64,000 nt of DNA from contig DJRT01000014.1 of NCBI GenBank assembly GCA_002437905.1, positions 68,817 to 132,816 on the forward strand, in the 5' to 3' direction. The stretch comes from Ruminococcaceae bacterium UBA6353 (GTDB taxonomy: Bacteria > Bacillota > Clostridia > Oscillospirales > Acutalibacteraceae). A program made the position numbers and the translations under genes. The notes under the pieces were generated by a model. It saw only the letters and a list, made by a program, of their open reading frames with translations. It ran no database searches and was not told the DNA's origin. Below, piece by piece: positions 17,565 through 26,771 of the stretch (positions are counted from its first letter, which is position 1; each line of letters starts with the position of its first letter).

Positions 17565-19840
17565 TGGCGCATGGTAGACGAGGAGGTCTGGTTGCTCTGA
17601 AAAAGATACGAATTGTGGCGGCGGTGGCCGCCGGCTGCCTGCTGCTGACCGGCCTGACGGGCTGCAGCGCACAGCCGACCGGTATCCGGCCGGCCGCGTT
17701 TGACACCACGGCTGTGTCGCAGGCTCCGGAGGGCGGCATCGTGGCGGAAAACAGCCGCTACCGGCTGGAGTGGGACGACGCCAAAAAGACGGTCGCCCTG
17801 ACGGATATACAGCGCGGTACGCGCTTTTCCACCGATCCTGCGGCCTCGGCCGAGCCGGAATATGACGAGCTTGGTATGCCGGTGAAGAGCAATCCGCTGC
17901 TCTCCTCGGCACTGCAGCTGAAATACATTGACGCCGTTTCCGGCCATGAGGTATCCGCCAACTCCTATAATGGGGCGGTGCGCAATGGCCGTGTGCTGGC
18001 GACCACGCTGGAGGACGGCCTGCTGGTGACCTACTATTTTGATGAGATCCAGGTGGCCGTGCCGGTGGAGTACCGCCTGCGGGAGACCGGGCTGGCGGTG
18101 ACGGTGCGCACCAAGCAGCTGCAGGAGGGCGAGAACCGCGTCACTGAGCTGTCCCTGCTGCCCTTTATGTGTGCGGTGGAGAACACGGCGCAGGATGCCT
18201 ATCTGTTCCTGCCCTCCGGCTCCGGCGCGCTGGTGTATCCCAAGACCCTGTCGGCTACCGGCGTCAGCTACCGCCAGTCGATCTACGGCGATGACCCGAT
18301 GATCGAAGTGTTCGATTCGCCCTCTGTGGAGGCGCCGGTGCGGCTGCCGGTCTACGGCGCGAAAAACGGCGATACCGCCCTGTGCGCAGTCGTGGAGGAG
18401 GGCGCTGAGTCCGCGATGCTGGACGCCCTGATCGGCGGCAGCTCCTACCGCTATTCCGCGGCGTATGCCACACTGCGGCTGCGCGGCTATGCCAACCTGC
18501 GCGTGAAGGCGTACACCGGCAATATCATCCAAAGCGATTACTATACCGAGGATATCGTGGACACCACCCTGACGGTCGCCTACACGCCTCTGTATGATGC
18601 ACAGGCGGATTACATCGGCATGGCGGGTGTCTACCGCAGCTATCTGCAGACGGCCGGCCTGCTGACCGGGACGGACAGCGCGGCGGCCCCCTATACGCTG
18701 TATATCTACGGCGGCCTGATGAGCAAGCAGTCCTTCCTCGGTATCCCGCACAGCACCATGACCGTGCTGACGGATACCAAACAGGCCGAAACCATGCTGC
18801 GTGAGCTGAGCGAGGCTACCGGGCAGCAGCCGGCCGTGTATCTGAAGGGCTTCGGCGGCACCGGACTGACCACCGGCAAGCTGGCCGGCGGCTATACGGT
18901 AAACAGCCGGCTGGGCGGTGTGAAGGGCCTGAACACCCTGTCGGCCTACTGCCGGGAAAGCAGCATCCCGCTGTATTTCAATGTGGATCTGCTGCGCTTC
19001 AGAAAGAGCAGCGGCGGCTGGAATAAGCTGACCAGCTCGGCGCAGGCAGCCAATATGAAGAATTACTACCCGGTGCGGTACTATGTTTCCCTGCGCAGCA
19101 AGAATACAGGCACCAAGTACGCGCTGCTGACCCGCGAGAAGCTGGCGGATGCCACGGCGCGCCTGCTGAAGAAGACCGCCGGCTGGCAGGTGGAGGGTCT
19201 GGCCTTTGATACGCTGGCCGATACCGCCTATTCGGATTACGGCACCGGCTACTACTGCCAGCAGGGCATGGCGCAGACCGTGACCGATGCCCTGGCCGCC
19301 GTGCAGAATAGCGGCCGCCGGGTGGCCGTGAGTGAGGCCAACGGGTACGCCGCCGCGGCAGCGGAGCAGGTGTTCAATGTGCCGCTCAGCTCGGCCAAAT
19401 ACGATGTTTTTGATGAGGATGTGCCGTTCTATGCGGCCGTCTTTAAGGGGCACACCGCCCTGTCCACCCCCGCGATCGACCTGGCCACCCGCCCGCAGGA
19501 TGCCCTGCTGGCGGCTATGGAGGCCGGCTGTGCGCCGACCTGGTCGCTGATGTACCGGTACGATACCGCCGTGCTGAACTGCACCACGGCGGAGCTGCAC
19601 GCCGGCGTCTATGCGGAGTGGAAGGATGCGATCGTGCAGACGGTCAAGGAGGTCGCACCGTTCTACACCGCCATTGCCGGAGCCGAGATCACGGCGCACC
19701 GGCTGCTGGAGGGCGGCGTGCGGGTGACCGAATTCAGTAACGGTGTGCAGGTGGCGGTCAACCGCAGCGATACGGCGCAGCCGTCGCCGCTGGGTACCGT
19801 GGAGGCCTGGAGCTATCGGATCGGAGGGATCACCGGATGA
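17564..19840 (+). CDS. DUF5696-like lipoprotein
   Basis: 758 residues. The ATG shares one base with the previous stop codon, and GGAG lies 9 bases upstream. Lipobox LTGC (Cys34) predicts membrane anchoring on the outer face. An N-terminal beta-rich part (about 50-290; YRLEWDDAKKTVALTD, LFLPSGSGALVYPK) precedes a long alpha/beta part (about 320-700). The latter resembles a TIM-barrel-like glycosidase fold, with strands ending in acidic residues (IPLYFNVDLLRF, VEGLAFDTLAD, RVAVSEANGYA). From memory this matches proteins labelled DUF5696 that accompany Yip1 proteins and sugar permeases in Clostridia and Paenibacillus. I cannot confirm this without a search. No function is established. Confidence 0.7.
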   Translation: MAHGRRGGLVALKKIRIVAAVAAGCLLLTGLTGCSAQPTGIRPAAFDTTAVSQAPEGGIVAENSRYRLEWDDAKKTVALTDIQRGTRFSTDPAASAEPEYDELGMPVKSNPLLSSALQLKYIDAVSGHEVSANSYNGAVRNGRVLATTLEDGLLVTYYFDEIQVAVPVEYRLRETGLAVTVRTKQLQEGENRVTELSLLPFMCAVENTAQDAYLFLPSGSGALVYPKTLSATGVSYRQSIYGDDPMIEVFDSPSVEAPVRLPVYGAKNGDTALCAVVEEGAESAMLDALIGGSSYRYSAAYATLRLRGYANLRVKAYTGNIIQSDYYTEDIVDTTLTVAYTPLYDAQADYIGMAGVYRSYLQTAGLLTGTDSAAAPYTLYIYGGLMSKQSFLGIPHSTMTVLTDTKQAETMLRELSEATGQQPAVYLKGFGGTGLTTGKLAGGYTVNSRLGGVKGLNTLSAYCRESSIPLYFNVDLLRFRKSSGGWNKLTSSAQAANMKNYYPVRYYVSLRSKNTGTKYALLTREKLADATARLLKKTAGWQVEGLAFDTLADTAYSDYGTGYYCQQGMAQTVTDALAAVQNSGRRVAVSEANGYAAAAAEQVFNVPLSSAKYDVFDEDVPFYAAVFKGHTALSTPAIDLATRPQDALLAAMEAGCAPTWSLMYRYDTAVLNCTTAELHAGVYAEWKDAIVQTVKEVAPFYTAIAGAEITAHRLLEGGVRVTEFSNGVQVAVNRSDTAQPSPLGTVEAWSYRIGGITG

Positions 19841-20724
19841 AAAAGAAGAAGCTGCGCGGCATTGATTCGCTGAAAAGCCGCTACGGGCTGATGTTCGTCT
19901 CCATCTGGGTGGTCGGCTTTGTGCTGTTTTTCCTTGTACCGCTGTGCCAGTCCTTTACCTACGCGTTCTGCGATGTGGTGTTTGGCAGCGACAAGGGCGG
20001 CAATACCTTTGTGGGAATCAAGCACTTCCGCACGCTGCTGCTGGAGGACCCCAGCTATACCGATAACCTGCGCTCGGCGGTCAGCTCCATGCTGTACTCG
20101 CTGCCGCTGATCCTGATTGTCAGCCTGGTGCTGGCACTGATCCTCAACCAGAAATTCCGCGGCCGTCTGTTCTTCCGGGCAGTGTATTTTCTGCCGGTCA
20201 TCATCGCCTCCGGCGTGGTGATGCAGCTGATCAGCGGCCAGCTTAATTCCTCCGATCAGCTGTCCTCCTCCGTCACGGAGAATATGTTTTCCGTTGCGGA
20301 TATCATGAATGTGCTGAACCTGCCGACGGCAGTGGCCACCTATGTGCAGAAGATCATCAGCAGCATTTTCTCGCTGCTGTGGCAGTGCGGTATCCAGATC
20401 GTGCTGTTTATCGCCGGCCTGCAGTCCATCCCGTCCAGCCTGTATGAGGCCAGCCGGGTGGAGGGCGCCTCCCGGTGGGAGGATTTCTGGTTCATCACCT
20501 TCCCCATGCTTTCGCGCGTGACGCTGCTGGTGGGGGTGTTCACCATGATCGAGCTGTTCACCGCCACCACCAGTCCGGTCATCCGGACGGCGTACTCCAA
20601 GATGGGCGTGGGTATCTATGATGTATCCTCGGCCATGCTGTGGATGTACTTTGCGGTGGTCGGCGCGGTAATGGGTCTTGTGATCCTGCTGTATACGCGG
20701 CTGCTGATGAAGCGGTGGGAATGA
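19837..20724 (+). CDS. Sugar ABC transporter permease, set B (MalF-like)
   Basis: 295 residues, six helices, EAA loop YEASRVEGASRWEDFWFITFP. Its ATG overlaps the previous TGA (ATGA), so it is translationally coupled to the DUF5696-like gene. This pairing suggests the lipoprotein works with this second importer. Confidence 0.92.
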   Translation: MKKKKLRGIDSLKSRYGLMFVSIWVVGFVLFFLVPLCQSFTYAFCDVVFGSDKGGNTFVGIKHFRTLLLEDPSYTDNLRSAVSSMLYSLPLILIVSLVLALILNQKFRGRLFFRAVYFLPVIIASGVVMQLISGQLNSSDQLSSSVTENMFSVADIMNVLNLPTAVATYVQKIISSIFSLLWQCGIQIVLFIAGLQSIPSSLYEASRVEGASRWEDFWFITFPMLSRVTLLVGVFTMIELFTATTSPVIRTAYSKMGVGIYDVSSAMLWMYFAVVGAVMGLVILLYTRLLMKRWE

Positions 20725-20734
20725 GAGGTGTGCC

Positions 20735-21712
20735 ATGAACGATAAAAAACTCGGCGGCGGACTTTCCGCCTGCCCAAAGGCGGCACGCAAAACGGCCGAT
20801 GTCGTGGTCGCCGTGGTGCGGTGGTTCATCCTGCTGGCCATCGGCTATATTGTCATCTATCCGCTGTTTTATATGATCACCTCCTCCCTGAGCTCCCGCA
20901 GCTCGCTGCTGGATCCCACCAGCGTGTGGATCCCGAAGGAGCTGACGCTGGATAACTTCAAATTCATGTGGGAGGTCATGGACTACGGCAAGGCATTCCT
21001 GTCCACCGTGCGGGTGGAACTGGTCAGTGCGCTGATCGAGGTGCTGACCTGTGCCATCGTCGCCTATGGCTTTGCCCGCTTCCGCTTTCCCGGCAAGCGG
21101 CTGATGACCGCGGCGCTGTTCCTTACCATTCTGATCCCGGCGCCGATGATTATTATTCCGCTGATGATCAACTTTTCCCACCTGGATCTGTTCGGCATCC
21201 TGTCGCTGGTCAAGACGCTGGGAGGCCCGGATCTGCGGCTGGATCTGCTGGGCACGCCGTGGACCTTCTGGCTGCCCTCGCTGTTCGCCAACGGCCTGCG
21301 TGCCGGCATCATGATCTACATATACATCCAGTTTTTCAAGGGCCTGCCCGGTGAGCTGGAGGAGGCTGCCTGGATGGACGGCGCCGGCCCCATCCGCACC
21401 TTCTTCTCCATCGCGGTGCCCTCCTCCAGCGTGGTTATTCTCACGGTCACGGTGTTCTCCATCATCTGGCACTGGAACGATTCCTTCCTGGCCACCATGT
21501 ACATGGATACCGACTATCCCCTGAGCGTGACCATGAGCAAGCTGGTGGAACTGCTGACCTACAAGAATGTCTACCTGTCTCCGGACCGGCCGGAGGGACT
21601 GGCCTATATCATGGCCGCCTGCCTGATGTTCATTCTGCCGCCGCTGGTATTCTACCTGATCGTGCAGCACTGGTTTGTGGAGAGCATCGACCGGGTGGGT
21701 ATCACCGGCTAA
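20735..21712 (+). CDS. Carbohydrate ABC transporter permease, set B (MalG-like)
   Basis: 325 residues, MalG family, with about six helices and EAA loop LEEAAWMDGAGPIRTFFSIAVP. It starts 10 bases after its partner and ends QHWFVESIDRVGITG. It completes the second membrane core in the locus. Again no ATPase gene is nearby, so a shared MsmX/UgpC-type ATPase elsewhere is expected. Confidence 0.92.
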   Translation: MNDKKLGGGLSACPKAARKTADVVVAVVRWFILLAIGYIVIYPLFYMITSSLSSRSSLLDPTSVWIPKELTLDNFKFMWEVMDYGKAFLSTVRVELVSALIEVLTCAIVAYGFARFRFPGKRLMTAALFLTILIPAPMIIIPLMINFSHLDLFGILSLVKTLGGPDLRLDLLGTPWTFWLPSLFANGLRAGIMIYIYIQFFKGLPGELEEAAWMDGAGPIRTFFSIAVPSSSVVILTVTVFSIIWHWNDSFLATMYMDTDYPLSVTMSKLVELLTYKNVYLSPDRPEGLAYIMAACLMFILPPLVFYLIVQHWFVESIDRVGITG

Positions 21713-21885
21713 GCCGGCAGCAAGAGAGCCTTTTCCCCTGCGGCGGGCGCCCTGCATACGGGCGCTGTGGCCGCATTGCATAGCGAAAAAAGACGAAAAG
21801 CGCGTTTAGAGGAAAGAGGAGGTGGCGCAGCCCTACAATGTGTCCACGCAAATACCCCATAACACACAGAAAGGATGGAACAAGT

Positions 21886-23337
21886 ATGAACGGCAAGACT
21901 TTTGTAAAGCTGCTGGCACTGCTGTGCGTTTTTGTGATGCTGCTGACGGTCACCACCGCCTGCGGCAAGGGCAAAAACGAGAGTGACGAATACAGCGTTA
22001 TCTGGGAGGAGGTCAGCGGCGACGGAACCTCCACCGGTGAAAGCAATGCTCCCGGCGGCCAGGATACCTCCGACGGCCAGGGTGGCAGCCAGGGCGGCAG
22101 CCACGGCAATACCAGCGGCGGCCAGGCCAACACCAGCGGTGGGAAGAACAACACCAGCGGCTCCGGCACCAGCACCAGCGTGGATGCCAGCAAGTACCGC
22201 GGCACCGTGGTGAAGTACGCCACCTGGAAGGATCCCAAGCTGAATGAGGACGGCAGCGTGGTGGAGGCCTTCCAGAAGCGCTACGGCATCACCGTGCAGG
22301 TGGTCAGCGTGCCGCAGGGCGGCTATATCCAGAAGATCATGGGTTACATCGCCTCCGGCGATGCCCCGGATGTGTACATTGATACCGCCGAATGGCCGGC
22401 TACCCTCGGCATTGCCGCGCCGATCACCGACGCGCAGATCGATATGTCCGACCCCATCTGGGATCAGGCTACCTTCAAGACCACGACCATCAACGGCAAG
22501 GTCTACGGCTGCAATACCCTCGGCAATGTGTGGTCGGAGGCGGACTGCGTCTTCTTCAACAAGAAGCTGATGGAGGACAACAATATCACCACCCCCGCCG
22601 AGTACTATGCCGCGGGCAAGTGGGATCTGGACGCCATGGAGAAGTGCCTGCGGGATGTGAAGAACGCCGGCTACAAGGGCGGCTTCACGCGGCCGGAGTC
22701 CCTGGCGGCCTGCTACGACGGCGACTGGGTGAAGATGCAGGACGGCAAGATGGTGAACAACAGCGGCAGCTCCATGCTGACCAATGTGTACAAGCGCATT
22801 GCCAAGTGGTATGAGGAGGGCCTGCTGGTAACGGCGGACAGCTACTTCAATGACGGCAATGTGGGCCTGTGCATCGACCCCGCATTCGGCCTCAAGCGCA
22901 CCGGCACCTTCGCCAAGATGAACCAGGACTATGTCGGCTATACCTTCATGCCCGATTATGACAAGAACACCAAAGCACAGCCCTGCGGCATCGACCGCTT
23001 CTACGGCGTGTGCAAGAAGGCGCCCAACCCGGTGGCGGCCGGCATCTTCCTGCGCTATTACCTCGATTCCGCCAACTATGACCTGAACAAGACCTTCATC
23101 TCCACCGATGCCGCCACCTTCTTCTTCAAGGTGACCAGCGCCGCCGTGGAAAAGAAGAACATCTACTACATGAACGGTGTGGCGGATGTGGTCGGTACCT
23201 TTACCTGGTTCAAGTATTGCGATATGCCCTATAGCTACTCCTCGCAGCAGATCGGCACGGCTATCCAGGCCGAGAACAATGTGATCGAGGGCTACTGCAA
23301 GACGGTGAACGAGTACATCAAGACCCAGACCCAATAA
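21886..23337 (+). CDS. Sugar ABC transporter substrate-binding lipoprotein, set B
   Basis: 483 residues. Signal peptide with lipobox-like TTAC (Cys24), a Gly/Ser/Asn-rich flexible linker (about 40-95), then a family-1 solute-binding domain (about 100-483; VVKYATWKDPKLNEDGSVVE, IASGDAPDVYIDT, VWSEADCVFFNKKLM). Start MNGKTF is chosen for AGAAAGGATGG upstream; an in-frame ATG at 21838 would bury the signal peptide. Placed after permease set B, 173 bases away, it is their likely binding protein. A strong hairpin follows the stop. Confidence 0.92.
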   Translation: MNGKTFVKLLALLCVFVMLLTVTTACGKGKNESDEYSVIWEEVSGDGTSTGESNAPGGQDTSDGQGGSQGGSHGNTSGGQANTSGGKNNTSGSGTSTSVDASKYRGTVVKYATWKDPKLNEDGSVVEAFQKRYGITVQVVSVPQGGYIQKIMGYIASGDAPDVYIDTAEWPATLGIAAPITDAQIDMSDPIWDQATFKTTTINGKVYGCNTLGNVWSEADCVFFNKKLMEDNNITTPAEYYAAGKWDLDAMEKCLRDVKNAGYKGGFTRPESLAACYDGDWVKMQDGKMVNNSGSSMLTNVYKRIAKWYEEGLLVTADSYFNDGNVGLCIDPAFGLKRTGTFAKMNQDYVGYTFMPDYDKNTKAQPCGIDRFYGVCKKAPNPVAAGIFLRYYLDSANYDLNKTFISTDAATFFFKVTSAAVEKKNIYYMNGVADVVGTFTWFKYCDMPYSYSSQQIGTAIQAENNVIEGYCKTVNEYIKTQTQ

Positions 23338-23357
23338 GGGTACGGACGGATGAGCAG

Positions 23358-23395
23358 AACCCCGGACAGCCCCGCCAGCCGGGGCGGTCCGGGTT
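23358..23395 (+). other. Intercistronic stem-loop after binding-protein gene
   Basis: Arms AACCCCGGAC/GTCCGGGTT and inner GCCCCG/CGGGGC, followed by only three T. More likely an RNA-stabilising or partially terminating hairpin than a full stop, as often follows solute-binding-protein genes. Confidence 0.6.
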
Positions 23396-23446
23396 TACCC
23401 CCAAGCAGGACCCAAAGACCAAAATGAAGAAAGGTGGAAAGAAACA

Positions 23447-26005
23447 ATGAAAAAGAGCATGTTCCGGCTTCTCTCTCTTCTTGGCACGGTTGCCATTTTG
23501 GTTGGTTCGCTGTCCATCGGTGCACTGTTCACCGGTGTTTCTGCAGCCACAACAACTGTATGGGATGGTCAGGCGGCAGCGATCACCGAGGGTGATGGCT
23601 CTGCGGAGAATCCCTACCTGATCACAAACGGCGGTCAGCTGTATACTATGGTGACCACCGGGGCGGATACCGCCGGCCAGTATTACAAGCTGACACAGGA
23701 TATTTATCTGAATGATGTATCCAATGCAGACTGGAAAAATGGCACGGTAAATTCCTGGCCGAGCTGGAAAACCTTCTATGGCAATGTGGATGGTGACGGC
23801 CATGTGGTGTACGGCCTGTATTCTGTTGGCGATCAGCGTGTCGGTCTGATCCCGCAGATCTCCGGCACGGTGAGCATCACCAACCTCGGCCTGGAGAATT
23901 CCTATCTGGGAATCACCGGCTGGGGCTATGTCGGCGGTTTGGTGGGCCTTGCGTTTTCTGGCACAAGCTTTACCGTAAACTATTGCTATGCCGGGGCGGA
24001 TGTGGAGATCGCTAATCCCAATGGCGGCACGGGTCAAGGCGGCCTGGTAGGCTATGTGGAGAGTGGCTGCGCCGGCATCGAGATGAACCACTGCTATTCG
24101 CTGGCCTCGCTGACCGGCAAGGCCAACAACACCGGTACGCTGATCGGCTTCGTTGGTGATGCGCCGGCCGGAAAGGGCGCGTGGGATGTTTTCCACCTGC
24201 GCCGCAGCTACGGCGTGGCGCTGAATGCGCCGGAAACCTATGCCTTGGTTTCCCCGACGACCTATCCAGCCACCATGATCGATTATTGGCATGTCTATGC
24301 CCCCACCAATGGCGGCGCGGCGACCACCACCCATGCGTATACCCGCATCGCCGTGCTGACGGTTGATCAGATGCAGGGCACAGCGGCCAAGACCAACATG
24401 AGCGGCCTGGACGAATGGACGAATGTTTGGAAAGTGAACAAAAATGGCTATCCCACTCTGCGGGTGTTCATGTCCGCCGAGGAGATCGCCTATGAGAATT
24501 CCCTTTGGAACGGCCAGGCGGCAGATATCACCGAGGGTGATGGCTCTGCGGAGAATCCCTATCTGATCGAAAACGGCGGTCAGCTGTATACCATGGTGAC
24601 CACCGGGGCGGCTACCGCCGGCAAGTACTATAAGATCACCAAGGATATCTATCTGAACGATGTGCGCGACAGCGATTGGGCTACCGACACAAGTAACAAC
24701 AACTGGCCGAACAGGAAGACTTTCTATGGCAATCTGGATGGTGACGGCCATGTGGTGTATGGTCTGTATTCCGTGCGCGATGAGCAGATGGGTCTGCTTC
24801 CGCATGTGAGCGGCACCGTTTCCGTGAAAAATCTTGGCGTGGATAAGGCGTATTTGGCAAGCAATAACGCTCCCTCCTGGATCCAGACAGCTACACTGGT
24901 GGGCGTAGTTGATGCGAACACCACTTTAACCGTAGAGCAGTGCTATGCCGGCCAGGATGTTGAAATCCATTGCCTGAGCTCTGTGGTTGGTCTTGGCGGC
25001 TTGATCGGCAATGCCGGTAATAGCACTGCAGTAGTCAAACTGAACTATTGCTACTCCCTCGCCAAGATCACCGGTGAGAGTGTGACGGCAGAAACAAGCT
25101 ATGACAGCTGGGGCCTGCTGGTGGGCAGTATGGGCAGTGCAGGACAGGTGCGCTACAGCTACGCAGTGAACACCGATACCTCTGAAACGGCGCTGAAGGT
25201 TCCGGTCCTTTCGGCTACATGGGCCGCGGCAACTTCTGATGCTTACTTTATCTATGGAACCGATATAGCGGCGACTTACGCATCCGGTGGCAATTACAGC
25301 GGGACTAACGCTGCAAAGAACACCCATGTTCTGACCGCGGACAAAATGCAGGGCGCGGCGGCCAAGACCAACATGGGCGGCCTCGATTTCAACACGGTAT
25401 TCTACACCACTGATAGCTACCCGGCGCTGCGGGTGTTCCAGGTCGGCAAGCTCTCCCTGCCGGATTCCACGGCTGCGGTCTACCGCGAAAAGGCGACCGG
25501 CAAAACCTATAAGACCGATGCGGATAAGGGCAACTACGGTGTGTTCCGTCTGCTGGGCAGCTATGCCACCGCGGATGGCGATGCGGCCAAGATCATCCCG
25601 GAGGGTGCGGACGGCACGGCCTATACGGTCGTGGAGCGCGGCATCATCATGGGCAAGGGCACCCGCACCGAAATGGATCTGTCCAAGGCGGTCGGCTATG
25701 TGAACCTGAAGCAGGCCGGGAAGGATACATCCGCTGCCACCTGCTACTATATCCTCAGCAAAACGGACGGTTTCGATAACTGCTGGACGCTGGACGAGAA
25801 CGGCAAGCTGCAGTACAGCCTGCTGGTGAACCGGGTGTTCAAGACCGCTTTTGATACCGAGATCACCTTCCGTCCCTATGTGAAGGTGCGGGTCGGCGGC
25901 GCAGATTACACCCTGTATGCCGAGACGCGTACGGTCACCTACCGTCAGCTGGTCGGATTGGCACAGGAGCAGGAGCCTACGCTCGACTTTGGCTGGATGA
26001 ACTAA
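23447..26005 (+). CDS. Secreted protein with two roughly 300-residue beta-helix-like repeats
   Basis: 852 residues. The signal peptide (LGTVAILVGSLSIGALFTGVSA) nearly matches that of the giant protein at 26772. Two long units (about 38-345 and 352-665) each open with W-x-GQAA-x-ITEGDGSAENPY and GGQLYTMVTTGA. Each runs through D-IYLNDV, DGDGHVVYGLYSV, NLG(L/V), a (N/E)-x-CYAG-DVEI segment, a Cys-Tyr-Ser-Leu-A strand and a closing PTLRVF or PALRVF. The pattern of GL-x-G strands and regular Tyr/Asn/Cys ladders resembles GLUG-type solenoids. A distinct C-terminal domain (about 665-852) ends TLDFGWMN. There is no sortase motif or membrane anchor, so it is probably released or held by a partner. 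Start AAAGGTGGAAAG before ATG. Function unknown, likely adhesion or glycan binding. Confidence 0.8.
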   Translation: MKKSMFRLLSLLGTVAILVGSLSIGALFTGVSAATTTVWDGQAAAITEGDGSAENPYLITNGGQLYTMVTTGADTAGQYYKLTQDIYLNDVSNADWKNGTVNSWPSWKTFYGNVDGDGHVVYGLYSVGDQRVGLIPQISGTVSITNLGLENSYLGITGWGYVGGLVGLAFSGTSFTVNYCYAGADVEIANPNGGTGQGGLVGYVESGCAGIEMNHCYSLASLTGKANNTGTLIGFVGDAPAGKGAWDVFHLRRSYGVALNAPETYALVSPTTYPATMIDYWHVYAPTNGGAATTTHAYTRIAVLTVDQMQGTAAKTNMSGLDEWTNVWKVNKNGYPTLRVFMSAEEIAYENSLWNGQAADITEGDGSAENPYLIENGGQLYTMVTTGAATAGKYYKITKDIYLNDVRDSDWATDTSNNNWPNRKTFYGNLDGDGHVVYGLYSVRDEQMGLLPHVSGTVSVKNLGVDKAYLASNNAPSWIQTATLVGVVDANTTLTVEQCYAGQDVEIHCLSSVVGLGGLIGNAGNSTAVVKLNYCYSLAKITGESVTAETSYDSWGLLVGSMGSAGQVRYSYAVNTDTSETALKVPVLSATWAAATSDAYFIYGTDIAATYASGGNYSGTNAAKNTHVLTADKMQGAAAKTNMGGLDFNTVFYTTDSYPALRVFQVGKLSLPDSTAAVYREKATGKTYKTDADKGNYGVFRLLGSYATADGDAAKIIPEGADGTAYTVVERGIIMGKGTRTEMDLSKAVGYVNLKQAGKDTSAATCYYILSKTDGFDNCWTLDENGKLQYSLLVNRVFKTAFDTEITFRPYVKVRVGGADYTLYAETRTVTYRQLVGLAQEQEPTLDFGWMN

Positions 26006-26023
26006 ACGGAAAGGGGTAAGGAA

Positions 26024-26146
26024 ATGATGAACACGAAAAAGCAGTACAATGACCCCTGTATGGAGCTCTATCGGCTGGAGCAGACCGAGCAGCTGGCGAA
26101 AACGACCAGCGATGATGGCTGGGTCGATATAGGCGAGGATGAATAA
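26024..26146 (+). CDS. 40-residue peptide between two repeat proteins
   Basis: Begins MMNTKKQYNDPCMELYRLEQ and ends DGWVDIGEDE. It is in frame from 26024, with AAGGGGTAAGGA immediately upstream, and sits 18 bases after one stop and 17 bases before the next gene. It is hydrophilic with a basic N-terminus and acidic C-terminus, one Cys and one Trp, and no signal or membrane helix. The K-x-YxxPxMEx...D pattern resembles short ORFs of unknown role often seen beside surface-protein genes in gut Clostridia. It could be a small regulator, a modified peptide precursor or a chaperone. No family can be named. Confidence 0.6.
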   Translation: MMNTKKQYNDPCMELYRLEQTEQLAKTTSDDGWVDIGEDE

Positions 26147-26163
26147 AAACGGAGGGTACGGCC

Positions 26164-26670
26164 ATGAAGCGTCCGTGTGATTTTTCTGCACAGGCACTCC
26201 GGCGGCCGGCCGCTCTGCTGGCAGCGGGGCTGCTGGCAGCACTGCTGCTGGCCGGCTGTCCGCGGCGCAAGCCCGCCGCGGACAGCAGCACCCCGCCGCC
26301 GGCGGATACGGCGGCAACCACCACCTCCCCGCTGCCGGAGGGCGGCGGGGAGGCCACCGGCACCACCACTGCCCCGGATGGGGCGGCGGCTGCGCCGGGC
26401 ACCAGACCCGGCAAACAGCCGGCAAGCCCGGCCACGCCGGGAAAGGCGGACGGACAGGTGCCGCTGGGGGAGGATGAAGCCCCCGCCACCACCACCGCCG
26501 GAACGGCGGCGCCGACCACCACGGCGGCGCAGCCGCAGGGCACCACCACGGCGCCGAGCAAGGCGCACACCACCACGACCAAAAAGCAAACCACCACCAC
26601 GGCGGACCCCAAGCAGGCGGTGGAGGACCCCAATAACTATGTAGAGGTTCCGCTGCCCAAGCGGCACTGA
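26164..26670 (+). CDS. Thr/Pro/Ala-rich lipoprotein
   Basis: 168 residues. The signal peptide has lipobox LAGC (Cys near 36). Almost the whole mature chain is low-complexity Thr/Pro/Ala/Gly with many TTT runs. It ends in a short, less biased tail (EDPNNYVEVPLPKRH). GGAGGG lies 7 bases before the ATG. With no folded domain visible it looks like a spacer or stalk, possibly glycosylated. The Thr-rich linker of the GH16 lipoprotein in the same locus is similar in style. It lies between the 40-residue peptide and the giant repeat protein. Confidence 0.75.
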   Translation: MKRPCDFSAQALRRPAALLAAGLLAALLLAGCPRRKPAADSSTPPPADTAATTTSPLPEGGGEATGTTTAPDGAAAAPGTRPGKQPASPATPGKADGQVPLGEDEAPATTTAGTAAPTTTAAQPQGTTTAPSKAHTTTTKKQTTTTADPKQAVEDPNNYVEVPLPKRH

Positions 26671-26771
26671 GCGCGGGCAGCCCTCCGCATGGAGAAAAGA
26701 CACCCCGGCAGGAGCCGGTCAACGGCTGGCTTTCTGCCAGCGATCCACCGACACTATGGAAAGGTGAAAGC

